Counted from the stretch's first letter, positions 9,271 to 18,508 are shown. The stretch: 64,000 nucleotides of DNA from Arthrobacter sp. 35W (GCF_000482545.1 NZ_KI519455.1:310001-374000); one strand, 5' to 3'. The notes: generated from the sequence alone by a model not told the origin. A program made the numbers and translations.

Positions 9271-9349
9271 GAAGCAGCCCACCTTTGGGACGTACGCCGC
9301 CCGGATTTGATCCGGACCGGGCGTGGCGGCCGCAAAGGTGGGCTGCTTC
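9271..9349. terminator. Long inverted repeat between convergent genes (probable bidirectional terminator)
   Basis: Arms GAAGCAGCCCACCTTTG (9271-9287) and its exact complement (9333-9349) enclose 45 bp that can fold further (ccgcccgga pairing with tccggaccgggcg). It lies exactly between the end of the organosulfur operon (plus) and the end of the aldo-keto reductase gene (minus). There is no long T-run, so termination is inferred from position and stability. Confidence 0.6.
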
Positions 9350-9366
9350 AGTGCCAGGACCGCCGT

Positions 9367-10314
9367 CTACGGAATCGGTCCGCCCCGTGCGCTGAGGTAC
9401 AGCGAGTACCACTCGGTGGTGGCCATCAGCCGGGCCTGTTCCGGGGCATCGGCGCAGGCGGCAATCCGGTCCGGATTGGTGGAGCCGATGACCGGGGAGA
9501 TCCCGGCGGGGTGGCGCATCAACCAGCCAAGAACGATGGCCTCCGGGGTGGTTCCCTTCTGGCCGGCGAGCGCGGCCACCAGTTCCGCCGTCGCCCGCTC
9601 CGCGTCCGTGGCCTCCCCGGGTGCGCCGGAATAGACGCCCTGGCCCAGGGCGCCCCAGGCCTGCAGGCCGACGCCGTGGCGGCGGCAGTGTTCCAGGGTG
9701 CCGTGCGGGAACGGGTACTGGGCCGCCTCGGGGTGGTTGATGAGCACGCCGCTCTCCAGCCAGGCCCGCTGGCGCAGGCTCATTTCCAGCTGGTTGGCCT
9801 CGATGGGCAGTTCCAGCCGGTCCTGCAGCAGAGCGATCTGCGCACCGGACATATTGGACACGCCCACGCCGCCGATCATTCCCTCGGCATGCAGGAAGGT
9901 GAGCGCTGCCGCCACCTCGCCGGGATCCATCAAGGGGTCCGGCCGGTGCAGGATCAGCAGATCCACGTAGTCGGTGCGCAGCCGGGCCAGGCTGGCTGCG
10001 GTGCGCTCGAGGATCGCCTCCCGGCTGAGGTCGTAGTAGGCGTCCAGCCCGCCCTCGCCCAGACGGATGCCGCATTTGGTCTGGATCCGGATCTGCCCGC
10101 GCAGTCCTTCATTCCGGGCGAGGACGTCGCCGAACACCGCCTCCGACTTGCCGCCGCCGTAGATGTCGGCGTGGTCAAAGACGGTGATGCCAATCCGCCG
10201 CGCCGCGCCAATGGCTGCCGCGGCGCCATCAATTTCAGCGGCGCCATACTCGGTGGCATCCCACGGACCACCGAGGCCCATGCAGCCGTAGATCAATTCC
10301 CCTGCAGTCTCCAC
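9367..10314 (-). CDS. Aldo/keto reductase
   Basis: 315 residues from a GTG at 10314 preceded by AAGGAG five bases away. The NADPH-dependent aldo/keto reductase tetrad is visible: Asp47 and Tyr52 in FDHADIYGGG, Lys80 in QTKCG, and His123 in LILHRPDP. The N-terminal YGCMGLGG and the C-terminal SPVIGSTNPDRI (cofactor-binding loop) are those of the YdhF-like branch. It should reduce an aldehyde or ketone, or oxidise a sugar alcohol; the substrate cannot be told. It lies 65 bp downstream of the alpha-glucosidase gene on the same strand, with a GC-rich hairpin between them, so co-transcription with attenuation is possible. Confidence 0.88.
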   Translation of the reverse strand: METAGELIYGCMGLGGPWDATEYGAAEIDGAAAAIGAARRIGITVFDHADIYGGGKSEAVFGDVLARNEGLRGQIRIQTKCGIRLGEGGLDAYYDLSREAILERTAASLARLRTDYVDLLILHRPDPLMDPGEVAAALTFLHAEGMIGGVGVSNMSGAQIALLQDRLELPIEANQLEMSLRQRAWLESGVLINHPEAAQYPFPHGTLEHCRRHGVGLQAWGALGQGVYSGAPGEATDAERATAELVAALAGQKGTTPEAIVLGWLMRHPAGISPVIGSTNPDRIAACADAPEQARLMATTEWYSLYLSARGGPIP

Positions 10315-10335
10315 CGGCACTCCTTCGTTAACGGA

Positions 10336-10366
10336 GCGGAACCCCGGCGCCGGGCCGGGGTTCCGC
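10336..10366 (-). terminator. GC-rich hairpin between alpha-glucosidase and aldo/keto reductase genes
   Basis: Arms GCGGAACCCCGGC (10336-10348) and GCCGGGGTTCCGC (10354-10366) are a perfect 13-bp stem with a 5-nt loop. In the transcript of the minus strand it lies just after the alpha-glucosidase stop. No U-run follows, so it may reduce rather than abolish read-through, or protect the 3' end of the upstream message. Confidence 0.5.
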
Positions 10367-10379
10367 AGTTGGTCAATCG

Positions 10380-12119
10380 TTACACGAGCCAGGCCGTGGT
10401 GTCGGCAGGCAGCTTCCCATCGACGAGCGGTGCGCTGGCGAGCACCACCTTGCCGGCGGGCAGCTCGACGGCGGTGGTGCCGAAGTTGGTCACCGAATGC
10501 CAGCCGCCCGGGCGGGTGAAGTGCAGGACGTCGGCCGCCGACGGCAGCCACTGGAGCGTCTCCGCACCCTGCAGTTCCGTACGCAGGGCCAGGGCGCTGC
10601 GGTAGAACTCCAGCGTGGAGCCGTCGACGCCGTCCTGGGCGGATGCGGCGTAGCCGGCAAACCACTCCGGCTGGGGCAGGTGGGCACCGTCGGAGCCGAA
10701 CCCGTAGGAGGATCCGTCCGCCGTCCACGGCAGCGGCACGCGGCAGCCGTCGCGGCCGATGTCCACGCCCGGGTTGCGGAAGAAGGCGGGGTCCTGGCGC
10801 TCGGATTCGGGGATCTCCCCCACCTCCTGCAGGCCCAGCTCCTCGCCGTTGTACAGGTACGCCGATCCGGGCAGTGCCAGCAGCAGCGCGGTGGCGGCGC
10901 GGGCCCGGCGCAGGCCAAGCTCCGCATCCACATCCGACGGCTTGCCGCCGGCCAGCAGCCAGGCCTTGCCATCCTGGCCCTTGGCCTCCTCGCTGTTTGC
11001 ATCCGCGCCGGGAGCGGCCACGGTGGGAGTGGCCTCGGCCAGTTCCAGCGCCTTGGGCAGGCCATAGCGGGTGGCGTGGCGGACGACGTCGTGGTTGGAG
11101 AACACCCACGTTGACGACGCGCCCGTCGCCTCGGCCTCGGCCAGGTTCTTGGTGATGATGCTACGGAAGGCGTCGGCGTCGAAATCGGCCTGCAGCAGGT
11201 CGAAGTTGAACGCCTGGCCCAAGCCCTCGGGGCTGGCGTAGCGGGCGCGGCGCGAGGCGTGGACCCAGGCCTCGGCGACGGCGGTGCGCGGCGGGGTGTA
11301 CTGGTTGAACAGCCTGCGCCACTCGGCGTAGATGCCGTGGACCTCGTCGCGGTCCCAGAACGGGTGGCTGCCGTCCAGCAGCTGGCCCTCGACGCCGAGC
11401 TCGGCCGTGCTGGGCAGCGGCTCGGAGAGGTCCTTGGTGAGCGCGTGGGCCACGTCGATGCGGAAGCCGTCCACGCCGCGGTCCGACCAGAACTTCAGCG
11501 TCTTCAGGAAGTCCTCGCGGACCTCGGGGTTGTCCCAGTTGAGGTCCGGCTGCTCCTTGGCAAAGATGTGCATGTACCACTGGCCGGGCGTGCCGTCGGC
11601 GTCGGTGGTGCGCTCCCAGGCCGGGCCGCCGAACACGGAGGTCCAGTCTGCCGGGGGCAGCTCGCCGTTCTCGCCCTTGCCATCGCGGAAGATGTAGCGC
11701 TCGCGGGCGGCGGATCCCTTCGGGGCGGCCAGCGCCTCCTTGAACCACTCGTGGCGGTCCGAGGAGTGGTTGGGGACGATGTCGGCAATGAGCTTTATGC
11801 CGGCGGCGTGCAGCGCGGCCGTCATCTCGTCGAAGTCCGCCAGGGTGCCCAGCTTCGGGTCCACATTGCGGTAGTCGTCGACGTCGTAGCCGCCGTCGGC
11901 CAGAGCGGAGGGGTAGAACGGGCTCAGCCACACGGCGTTGATGCCCAGCGCCTGCAGGTAGGGAACCTTGGCGGTGATGCCCTTCAGGTCGCCGATGCCG
12001 TCGCCATTGGAATCGGCAAAGCTGCGCGGATAGATCTGGTAGACGGCAGCCTGGCGCCACCAGTCGGGGTCGGTCATGCGCGGCGAGAGGGTCAGATCGA
12101 CCTGCGGTGCAGTGGTCAA
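10380..12119 (-). CDS. GH13 alpha-glucosidase (oligo-1,6-glucosidase/maltase type)
   Basis: 579 residues from a TTG at 12119 that has AAAAGGAC seven bases upstream; a longer frame to 12170 lacks a good signal. Family GH13 region I is IADIVPNH (near 111-118), region II GFRIDVAHA with nucleophile Asp222, region III EAWV with acid/base Glu283, and region IV FSNHD with Asp344. WWRQAAVYQIYPRSFADSNGDGIGD at the N-terminus is the classic start of oligo-1,6-glucosidases, trehalulose synthases and maltases, so I split the motif only for reference. No signal peptide, so it acts in the cytoplasm on short alpha-glucosides. It is divergent from a ROK regulator gene with a palindromic operator between them. 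Confidence 0.9.
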   Translation of the reverse strand: MTTAPQVDLTLSPRMTDPDWWRQAAVYQIYPRSFADSNGDGIGDLKGITAKVPYLQALGINAVWLSPFYPSALADGGYDVDDYRNVDPKLGTLADFDEMTAALHAAGIKLIADIVPNHSSDRHEWFKEALAAPKGSAARERYIFRDGKGENGELPPADWTSVFGGPAWERTTDADGTPGQWYMHIFAKEQPDLNWDNPEVREDFLKTLKFWSDRGVDGFRIDVAHALTKDLSEPLPSTAELGVEGQLLDGSHPFWDRDEVHGIYAEWRRLFNQYTPPRTAVAEAWVHASRRARYASPEGLGQAFNFDLLQADFDADAFRSIITKNLAEAEATGASSTWVFSNHDVVRHATRYGLPKALELAEATPTVAAPGADANSEEAKGQDGKAWLLAGGKPSDVDAELGLRRARAATALLLALPGSAYLYNGEELGLQEVGEIPESERQDPAFFRNPGVDIGRDGCRVPLPWTADGSSYGFGSDGAHLPQPEWFAGYAASAQDGVDGSTLEFYRSALALRTELQGAETLQWLPSAADVLHFTRPGGWHSVTNFGTTAVELPAGKVVLASAPLVDGKLPADTTAWLV

Positions 12120-12169
12120 GACGGGAGTCCTTTTCAACGAGTGGTGGCTTGCCGGGGGCTTGCTTTGCA

Positions 12170-12186
12170 TTTAGATAGAATCTAAA
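12170..12186. promoter_or_regulatory. Palindromic operator between alpha-glucosidase and ROK regulator genes
   Basis: TTTAGAT (12170-12176) and ATCTAAA (12180-12186) form a perfect 7+7 inverted repeat around AGA, in a short AT-rich stretch of an otherwise GC-rich region. It sits 51 bp before each start codon chosen here. It is the only clear symmetry in the divergent promoter region and so the likely binding site of the adjacent ROK repressor. Confidence 0.65.
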
Positions 12187-12237
12187 TTTAAGTACTGCAC
12201 CAGCATGCCCCCATTCCCCAGCGAAGGTCAAGCACCC

Positions 12238-13425
12238 ATGGTTTCCACCCCCGCCACCCCGGCCTCCCTGCGCCGGGCCAATGCCGCGGCCGTCCTGGCC
12301 GCCGTGCGTGCCGGGACGGTGGTGACGGGCACCGAACTGATGGCCGGAACCGGGCTGACCCGCGCAACGGTTATGGCCGTCTGCGACGAACTGGCGGCCG
12401 CCGGCTGGATCCTTGAACTGGATGGCCCGCGCGACGGCGCCGCCAAGGGCCGCCCGGCCCGCTGCTTTGAGCTCAACGCCGACGCCGGCGCCGTCCTGGG
12501 ACTGGATGTGGGCGCCGGCAAGACCACCGCCGTCGTGCTTGATCTGCGCGGCACCGTCCTGGGACGCGCGGTGCTTCCCTCTCCCGGGCTTGAGCTCGAC
12601 GCCGCAGGGCGGGTGGAGCTGGCCAGCAATGCCGCGCTGGCAGCCCTGGCCCAGGCGGGCATCGGTGCGGATCGGATTCTGGCCGCGGCGGCGGGCGTGC
12701 CGGCCCCGATCGACAAGCACGGGCGGATCCGCGCCGGGCAGCCGTTCTGGGCGCTCTTCGACGTCGACCTGCGCGAGGCCCTCAGGGCGCGGCACGGCTG
12801 GGAGGTCCTGGTGGAAAACGATGCCAATCTGGCGGCGCTGGCCGAACGCTGGAGCGGAGCGGCGCAGGGCGTGGAGGATTTGGCGGTGCTGCTGGCCGGC
12901 GAGCGCCTGGGTGCCGGGCTGATGGATTCGGGCCGGCTGCTGCACGGCCATGGCGGCAGCGCCGGTGAAATGGACTTCCTGAAACTTGTGGCGGGCGTGG
13001 GCAGCACCCACGGCATCGCCTACCTGGCACGGGAGTGGGGGCAGGCGGCAGTGGACGAGGGCCGTGCGCCTGGGCTGGCGGCCCTGGCCGCGGGTGGACC
13101 GGTCAGCGCGGAGCTGGTGTTTGCCGCCGCGCACGACGGCGACCCGGTGGCCGTTGCGCTGCTGGAGAGGCTGGCGGAGCGGATGGCCCGGGTGATTGCG
13201 GCGCTGGGCTCGCTGGCCAACCCCGAGCTGGTGGTGCTGGCCGGCGCCGTCGCGGCCTCGGCCGGGGCGCTGCTGGAGGGCATCGACGCGCGGCTGCCGG
13301 CGCTGACTGTGGCGCCGCCCCGTGTGGCGGCCTCGCCACTGGGGACGGACGTCGTCGCCCTCGGCGCCGCCCGGCACGCCCTGGACTACGTAGAATCCCA
13401 CGCCCCCGAGCTCGAGCTCGCGTAG
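12238..13425 (+). CDS. ROK family transcriptional regulator (NagC/XylR type)
   Basis: 395 residues from the ATG at 12238, with GAAGG upstream; an ATG at 12205 lacks a signal. Residues 1-75 form a winged helix-turn-helix (TELMAGTGLTRATVMAVCDELAAAGWI). From about 85 a sugar-kinase-like ROK fold follows: GLDVGAGKTTAVVLDLRG, then AGVPAPID, VENDANLAALAE, and GHGGSAGEMDF in the region of the usual zinc/sugar site. The second and third Cys of the ROK zinc motif are not visible. It probably represses the divergent alpha-glucosidase gene and is relieved by a glucoside or its phosphate, acting at the 12170-12186 palindrome. Confidence 0.88.
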   Translation: MVSTPATPASLRRANAAAVLAAVRAGTVVTGTELMAGTGLTRATVMAVCDELAAAGWILELDGPRDGAAKGRPARCFELNADAGAVLGLDVGAGKTTAVVLDLRGTVLGRAVLPSPGLELDAAGRVELASNAALAALAQAGIGADRILAAAAGVPAPIDKHGRIRAGQPFWALFDVDLREALRARHGWEVLVENDANLAALAERWSGAAQGVEDLAVLLAGERLGAGLMDSGRLLHGHGGSAGEMDFLKLVAGVGSTHGIAYLAREWGQAAVDEGRAPGLAALAAGGPVSAELVFAAAHDGDPVAVALLERLAERMARVIAALGSLANPELVVLAGAVAASAGALLEGIDARLPALTVAPPRVAASPLGTDVVALGAARHALDYVESHAPELELA

Positions 13426-13433
13426 CCGGCGGG

Positions 13434-13676
13434 CCGGCGGCAGGTTCGGCAATTCCCCATCCGACGGCGACGCTGATTCCCGCTGAGGACGCAAAAGCAG
13501 CCATGTCCCAGGCGGGAAACGGCATCCTGACATCGGGTGCGCATCCTGATCGGGTCCCCCGCTCGAGCTGAAGCCGGGCGGCAGGGCAGGCAATTTCCGT
13601 AGGCGACGTCAAGGGACACGTGGCCGCTTGCGGCCTGGTGTCACAGTCGCCGGGAAATTGCCGAACCTGCCGCCGG
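13434..13676. repeat. Structured intergenic repeat, family 1, copy A
   Basis: The 360-bp gap between two convergent genes holds no gene. An outer inverted repeat has 21-nt arms at 13434-13454 (starting CCGGCGGCAGG) and 13656-13676. Inside lies a second left arm, from 13574, that resembles the first. GGCAATTTCC (13589-13598) can pair with the stretch at 13652-13662. The segment 13576-13674 aligns over its whole length with 44864-44967: both have GGGCGGCAG, GTAGGCG, CGTCAA, GGCCGC...GCGGCC and a terminal CGCCGG in the same order. I therefore treat it as one copy of a dispersed hairpin repeat. Confidence 0.6.
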
Positions 13677-13785
13677 CGGCTGCCGGGGGTCTCGCTCCCC
13701 ACCGCACCCCGCCCTCGCAAGCTCGGGTGGGGACCCGGCGGCCGTGGGCCCAGCTCGACCAGCGGTCTCCCCGCCCGGAGTGGTC

Positions 13786-15357
13786 TTAGTCGGGCATCAT
13801 CATGGTGCGGAGGTCTAGCTGGCGGAGGACACGGTCGGCCACTTCGGGGTCGGTGCCGGACTCGCTGCGGGCGGAGAGCACCTCCTGGCGGGCGGCGTCG
13901 AGGGCAATGGTCTGCACAGCAATGGCCAGTTCGCGGCCGCGCTGGCGCTGCTGCTCCGCGGATTCGTTCTTCATGGTGCCATCCAGCAGCTCCGCATGCA
14001 GACGGGTCATCTTCTCCTTCACCAGCGCGATCCGCTCCGGCGGCAATTGGCTGATGAGGTCCGTGTCCTTCAAAGCTGCGATGGCCGCCGACTGCGCCCG
14101 GGCGGCCAGCTCCTTCGCCGCCTGCTGCTCCTCGACGCCGTCGTCCGCGGCCTTGAGCACGCGCATCAGCCACGGCAGCGTGAGCCCCGGCAGCACGAGT
14201 GTGGCCAGCAGCACGGCGCAGGCAATCACGATGATCTCGTGCCGGGCCGGGAAGTCTGTGCCGTCGGACAGGGTGACGGGAAGTGCCAAAGCCAGGGCCA
14301 GGGTGGCCAGACCGCGCATGCCGCACCACGTCAGAATCAGCACATCCTTGAAGCCGGTGGGCGGCAGATCGCTGCCGCGCCGCCGGGCCGCGGCTGCCAG
14401 CAGGGCCAGCCACAGGAAGCGGACGGCAAACACCAGCACGCAGACCGCGGCGGCCATGCCCAGCATGCCAAAGATCGCCGAGCCCTCGGCCTTAATCACC
14501 TCGCGGATTTCCAGGCCCACTAGGCCAAAGGCCAGGCCCGTGACCAGCAGCTCCACCACATCCCAGAAGGCTGTGCGGGTGATCCGCTCGGCGGCATCCT
14601 GCGGGCGGGCGTGGCGCCTGATCTCCAGCGCTGTGGCCACGACGGCGATGACACCGGAGGCGTGGACCTCTTCGGCCAGGATGTACGCGGTGAACGGCAC
14701 CACCAGGGTGACGGCGCTGCGGGCCACCATCGAGGTGACCAGCCGAGTGATCAGGCTGGTCAGCCAGCCCATCAGGACACCGATGACGACGGCGATGACC
14801 GCACCGAGGATGAACTTCCCCGCCACGCCCCAGCCGATCTCGGTGCCGCCGACGGCGCTGGCCACCGCGGCCTGGAAGATCACGATGGCGGCGGCGTCGT
14901 TGAACAGGCCCTCGCTCTGCAGCACGGTGATCAGCCGGCGCGGCATGTGCACGCGCCCGGCCACCGATTCCACGGCCACCGGGTCCGGCGGAGCGACCAT
15001 GGCGCCCAGGGCGATGGCCGCGGGGATGCCGATCGAGGGGATCAACAGCCAGGCCGCACCTGCCACCACCACGGTGGTCAGGACCACCAGCGCCACCGCC
15101 AGCAGCACGATGGTGCGCCAGCGGATCTTGAAAACGGACCAGGAGCTGCGCTGCGCCGTGGCGAACAGCAGCGGCGGCAGGAAGACGGGCAGGATCAGCT
15201 CAGGGTCGATCCGCAGGTCCGGGAAGCCGGGGATGAACGTCAATCCCGCGGCGAAGAGCAGCATCAGCACCGGATAGGGCAGGCGGAGGCGGTCCCCCAC
15301 ACCCACTGCCACCACCGTGGCGAAGAGAAGTCCGATGATCAATGCCAGCTGGTCCAC
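13786..15357 (-). CDS. Na+(K+)/H+ antiporter, CPA1/NhaP type
   Basis: 523 residues from a GTG at 15357. The frame is open to a GTG at 15402, but that start would press against a terminator-like hairpin at 15413-15447, so I prefer the inner one. About twelve membrane segments occupy residues 1-410. LFATAQRSSW and VAPPDPVAVESV (with the ion-binding Asp-Pro) and the EGLFNDAAAIVIF segment carrying the Asn-Asp pair are the hallmark of electroneutral CPA1 exchangers. A cytoplasmic tail of about 110 charged residues follows. It exchanges sodium or potassium for protons across the membrane. It stands alone, convergent with the ROK gene. Confidence 0.85.
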   Translation of the reverse strand: MDQLALIIGLLFATVVAVGVGDRLRLPYPVLMLLFAAGLTFIPGFPDLRIDPELILPVFLPPLLFATAQRSSWSVFKIRWRTIVLLAVALVVLTTVVVAGAAWLLIPSIGIPAAIALGAMVAPPDPVAVESVAGRVHMPRRLITVLQSEGLFNDAAAIVIFQAAVASAVGGTEIGWGVAGKFILGAVIAVVIGVLMGWLTSLITRLVTSMVARSAVTLVVPFTAYILAEEVHASGVIAVVATALEIRRHARPQDAAERITRTAFWDVVELLVTGLAFGLVGLEIREVIKAEGSAIFGMLGMAAAVCVLVFAVRFLWLALLAAAARRRGSDLPPTGFKDVLILTWCGMRGLATLALALALPVTLSDGTDFPARHEIIVIACAVLLATLVLPGLTLPWLMRVLKAADDGVEEQQAAKELAARAQSAAIAALKDTDLISQLPPERIALVKEKMTRLHAELLDGTMKNESAEQQRQRGRELAIAVQTIALDAARQEVLSARSESGTDPEVADRVLRQLDLRTMMMPD

Positions 15358-15412
15358 GGGCCCACTTTCGGTTCGGGTGCACTTGCGCAGCGTGGTCCGC
15401 ACTAAAGGAACC

Positions 15413-15447
15413 CTGCTGCCTCCACGCTACCGGCGCGGAGGCAGCAG
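15413..15447 (-). terminator. Terminator of the 15.5-25.4 kb operon
   Basis: CTGCTGCCTCC (15413-15423) and GGAGGCAGCAG (15437-15447) form a perfect 11-bp stem with a 13-nt loop. In the minus-strand transcript it starts 12 nt after the stop of the M20 gene and is followed by GGTTCCTTT. It separates the catabolic operon from the antiporter gene. Confidence 0.65.
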
Positions 15448-15459
15448 CCGCTGCACTGT

Positions 15460-17088
15460 CTACTGCCCGGCGGCCGTGTTCCAGGGCTCCTCGGAGACCG
15501 GGATCCACCAGCGGCGCTCCTCGCCCTCGCCGATGTACTCCGGCCAGCGGAAGTCGATGGGGGCGCTGAAGCCGGCGGGCAGCAGCGGCGCCACGGAACC
15601 GCGGCGGATCTTCTCCGCCTCGAACTCGGCCTTGGCCTCGGCCAACGTCTCCGGCGAGGTCAGCAGGTCCAACACCATGCCTGCCACCATCTTGCCCGTG
15701 GCGATGATCGTGGGGTCGATGGTTTCCGGGATGCCGCCCATGGCCGTCATCGCCCACCCCGGGTACGCCGTGCCATTGCCGTCCGGAGCCAGCGTGGGGC
15801 GGGCCGTGTAGAAGCGGATGGTTGGGGCGTACCAGCTCATCTCCACGTAGTCGTCGCTGGTCCAGTTCAGCTGGGTGGCCGGCAGGTGGCGGCGCAGCTC
15901 GGCCTCGGCATCCTGCGGGCTGATGAGCTGCTCGGTGGCCGGGTGGAAGGGGTTCTCCATCGGCTCCACGCCGCAGGAGATCTGGATGTCGCGGCCGATC
16001 TCACGTGCCCGCTCGGAGAGCTGCGGGGCCCCGACGGCGGCAATGTTCTCCCAGGCGACCTGGGCGACAGTGTGGTTGGCGATGCCGGGCCGGTTGCGGG
16101 CCACCCAGCGGGTGCTGACGGTGCAGTGCGAGGCAGCGGCGGCGAGCTCGGCGTTGCGGTCCAGCACGGCCAGCACGGCGTCGGCCTCGGCCAGGCAGGG
16201 GCAACGCCAGGAGTACTGGATCTGCGCCAGGCCCGCCGGCTGGTTGTCCGCCGTCGCCTGTCCGGCGCTGAGGATGGCTTCGGAGAGGGACCAGCCCCCG
16301 GCCTGCGGCAGCATCGAATCCTGGGTGGTCTTGGTCAGGGAGAACATGGTGAACAGCGCGGCGTCGGCCCCCGGGGCGCGGGCGGCCGAGTGCGAGGACG
16401 GGATGGGGCTGTCCCCGTAGGTGTTGCCCCAACCCTCGGGGTCGTCGCAGGTGAAGGTGTAGACCTTGGAATAGTACGAGCCGCAGTGGGTGTCCCAGCG
16501 GGCGGTGTTGCACAGCGGCATCATGTAGAACGGGTGGTACGAGATGATCGCGTCAAGGTTGTCGTAGTAGCCGCGCAGGCCGTGGACCACCTTGGAGCCC
16601 TGCACCTTTTCCGCCGGTTCACCGGTGTAGACCAGCGTGCCGGGGATGTTGTGCGCCTCCATGGCTTCCTTGGCAGCCAGGAAGCCGGCCAGCGTGGAGA
16701 TACCCAGCGCCGAGTGCGGATCCGTGTGCCCCGGGGCGAAGCGGGACATGCCGATGCGCGGCTCCCGCTTGGTGGAGGCGGCCTGGCAGTTGCCGGGGAT
16801 CGCGTCGTACTCGGCGTAGCCCAGGATCCGCGCGCCGGGGCCGGCGGGGCTGGTCCATTCGGCGGCGAAGGCCGTCGGCATGCCGGCGCTGCCCTCCTCC
16901 ACGGTGAAGCCGTGCTCGCGCAGTGTCTTTACGTACCAGGCGCAGGATTCGTACTCGCGCCAGGCCGGCTCGGCCAGTTCCCAGATGGTGGTGTGCCAGG
17001 CGGAGAGCTGCTCCTGTGCTCCATCCACCCAGCCCCAGGCGGTGTTCTTCAGCCCGGGGTTCTTCACGGGCACGGTGGTCTCTGTCAT
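15460..17088 (-). CDS. M20 family amidohydrolase, AbgB-like
   Basis: 542 residues from the ATG at 17088 with AAAAGGAC six bases upstream. The M20 peptidase fold is shown by the active-site strand GYAEYDAIPGN near residue 112, HSALGIS, a dimerisation-domain region in the middle, and GWAMTAMGG near the C-terminus. It most resembles AbgB, a subunit of p-aminobenzoyl-glutamate hydrolase, and indole-acetyl-amino-acid hydrolase-like proteins, which cleave an amide between an acyl group and an amino acid. It is the last gene of the eight-gene operon, 43 bp after the aldehyde dehydrogenase gene. No AbgA partner is present, so the enzyme may act as a homomer or on a different amide. Confidence 0.8.
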   Translation of the reverse strand: MTETTVPVKNPGLKNTAWGWVDGAQEQLSAWHTTIWELAEPAWREYESCAWYVKTLREHGFTVEEGSAGMPTAFAAEWTSPAGPGARILGYAEYDAIPGNCQAASTKREPRIGMSRFAPGHTDPHSALGISTLAGFLAAKEAMEAHNIPGTLVYTGEPAEKVQGSKVVHGLRGYYDNLDAIISYHPFYMMPLCNTARWDTHCGSYYSKVYTFTCDDPEGWGNTYGDSPIPSSHSAARAPGADAALFTMFSLTKTTQDSMLPQAGGWSLSEAILSAGQATADNQPAGLAQIQYSWRCPCLAEADAVLAVLDRNAELAAAASHCTVSTRWVARNRPGIANHTVAQVAWENIAAVGAPQLSERAREIGRDIQISCGVEPMENPFHPATEQLISPQDAEAELRRHLPATQLNWTSDDYVEMSWYAPTIRFYTARPTLAPDGNGTAYPGWAMTAMGGIPETIDPTIIATGKMVAGMVLDLLTSPETLAEAKAEFEAEKIRRGSVAPLLPAGFSAPIDFRWPEYIGEGEERRWWIPVSEEPWNTAAGQ

Positions 17089-17131
17089 GGCGTCCTTTTC
17101 CTCGGTCAGTCGGTGGTGTGGTGGGGCCCGC

Positions 17132-18508
17132 CTAGCGGACCACAAGCTTTCTGTTGGCGAACTCCTCCAGGCCCAGCCGGCCCAGTTCCCGGCCCACGCC
17201 GGAACGCTTGACGCCGCCAAAGGGCAGGCAGGCGTCCGACGGCGGAAGCTGGTTCACGCTGACCATGCCCACGTCCAGCCGGTCGCCCAGCCGGGCGGCG
17301 CGCGCCGGATCGGTGCTGAAGATGGTGGCGCCCAGGCCAAAGGGGGAATCGTTGGCCAGCCGCACGGCGTCGTCGTCGTCCGTGACCGCGTGGACCACGG
17401 CGACGGGCCCGAACAGCTCCTCGTCATAGGCGCGCATGCCGGGCACGACGCCGGTCAGCAGCACCGGGGCGACAAACTCCTCGCCGTCAGCGGTGCTGGA
17501 GCCGCCGCAGTGCAGCTGTGCACCGGCGTCGACGGCGTCGCGGACCTGGGCCAGCAGCGCCCGGGCCGCAGCGGCGGAGAACATCGGGGCCAGCGTCGTC
17601 GCCGGATCCAGCGGATTCCCGGGGACGTAGCCGGCCAGCCGGGCGGTGAGCCTTTCAACGAAGCCCTCGTACAGCGCCTCCGCCACGAGGAACCGTTTGG
17701 GCGAGTTGCAGGCCTGTCCGCAGTTCTCCATCCGGGCCGCCGCGGCCAGTTCCACCACGGCATCCAGATCCTCGGTGTCCAGCACGATGAAGGCATCCGA
17801 GCCGCCGAGTTCAAGCACATGCTTCTTCAGCGCCGCACCGGCCAGGGCGCCCACGGCCTCCCCCGCCCGCTCGCTGCCGGTGAGGGAGACGCCCTGGATG
17901 CGCGGATCGGCAATCAAGGCCGCGGTGTCCGCCACGGAGGCGAGCACCGTGGAATAGGCGCCGGGCGCGGCACCGGCGTCCAACAGCAGCTGCTCCAGCG
18001 CCAGGGCGGAGCGGGCACAGGCCGGGGCCGGCTTGATGAGCACCGCATTGCCCAGCAGCAGGTTGGGTGCGGCCAGCCGGACCAGCTGGTAGTAGGGATA
18101 GTTCCACGGCATGATGCCCAGAATGGCCCCCAGAGGGCGGCGCACCACCGCGGCGCCCGGGTAGGGCAGCGGCTCCTCGGCCAGGAATCCCGGGCCGGAT
18201 TCGGCGTAGAAGGTGAAGATCTGCGCGCAGAGCTCCACCTCGCCGCGGGCCTCGCTGAGCAGCTTGCCCGTTTCCAGGGTGGCCAGCCGGGCCAACTGGT
18301 CCTTACGGTCCAGCAGCAGCCGGGCCGCCCGGTGGAGCACCGCGGCACGCTCCCACAGCGCCGTGGCGGACCAGCTCGCAAAACCCCGCTGCGCCGCCGC
18401 GGCGGCGGCCTGGGCCATGTCCGGACTTGCTTCGGTATACGCGGCCTCGGTGAAGTCAGGGCCGGATGCCGGGGCGGCCGGGGAAACGGAAACGGTGCCC
18501 GCTGTCAT
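17132..18508 (-). CDS. NAD(P)-dependent aldehyde dehydrogenase (succinate-semialdehyde dehydrogenase-like)
   Basis: 458 residues. PWNYPYYQL is the substrate/cofactor loop, GSERAGEAVG the Rossmann turn, LELGGSDAF holds the general-base Glu, and ENCGQACNSPKRF the catalytic Cys. MVSVNQLPPSDACLPFGG closes the domain. The Pro-Trp-Asn-Tyr-Pro start and the Ser in LGGSD are frequent in YneI/GabD-type semialdehyde dehydrogenases. Its ATG overlaps the stop of the ThDP-enzyme gene (TGATG), so the aldehyde it oxidises is probably the decarboxylation product of that enzyme. The open frame extends 42 codons further upstream but inside the neighbour gene. Confidence 0.9.
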   Translation of the reverse strand: MTAGTVSVSPAAPASGPDFTEAAYTEASPDMAQAAAAAAQRGFASWSATALWERAAVLHRAARLLLDRKDQLARLATLETGKLLSEARGEVELCAQIFTFYAESGPGFLAEEPLPYPGAAVVRRPLGAILGIMPWNYPYYQLVRLAAPNLLLGNAVLIKPAPACARSALALEQLLLDAGAAPGAYSTVLASVADTAALIADPRIQGVSLTGSERAGEAVGALAGAALKKHVLELGGSDAFIVLDTEDLDAVVELAAAARMENCGQACNSPKRFLVAEALYEGFVERLTARLAGYVPGNPLDPATTLAPMFSAAAARALLAQVRDAVDAGAQLHCGGSSTADGEEFVAPVLLTGVVPGMRAYDEELFGPVAVVHAVTDDDDAVRLANDSPFGLGATIFSTDPARAARLGDRLDVGMVSVNQLPPSDACLPFGGVKRSGVGRELGRLGLEEFANRKLVVR

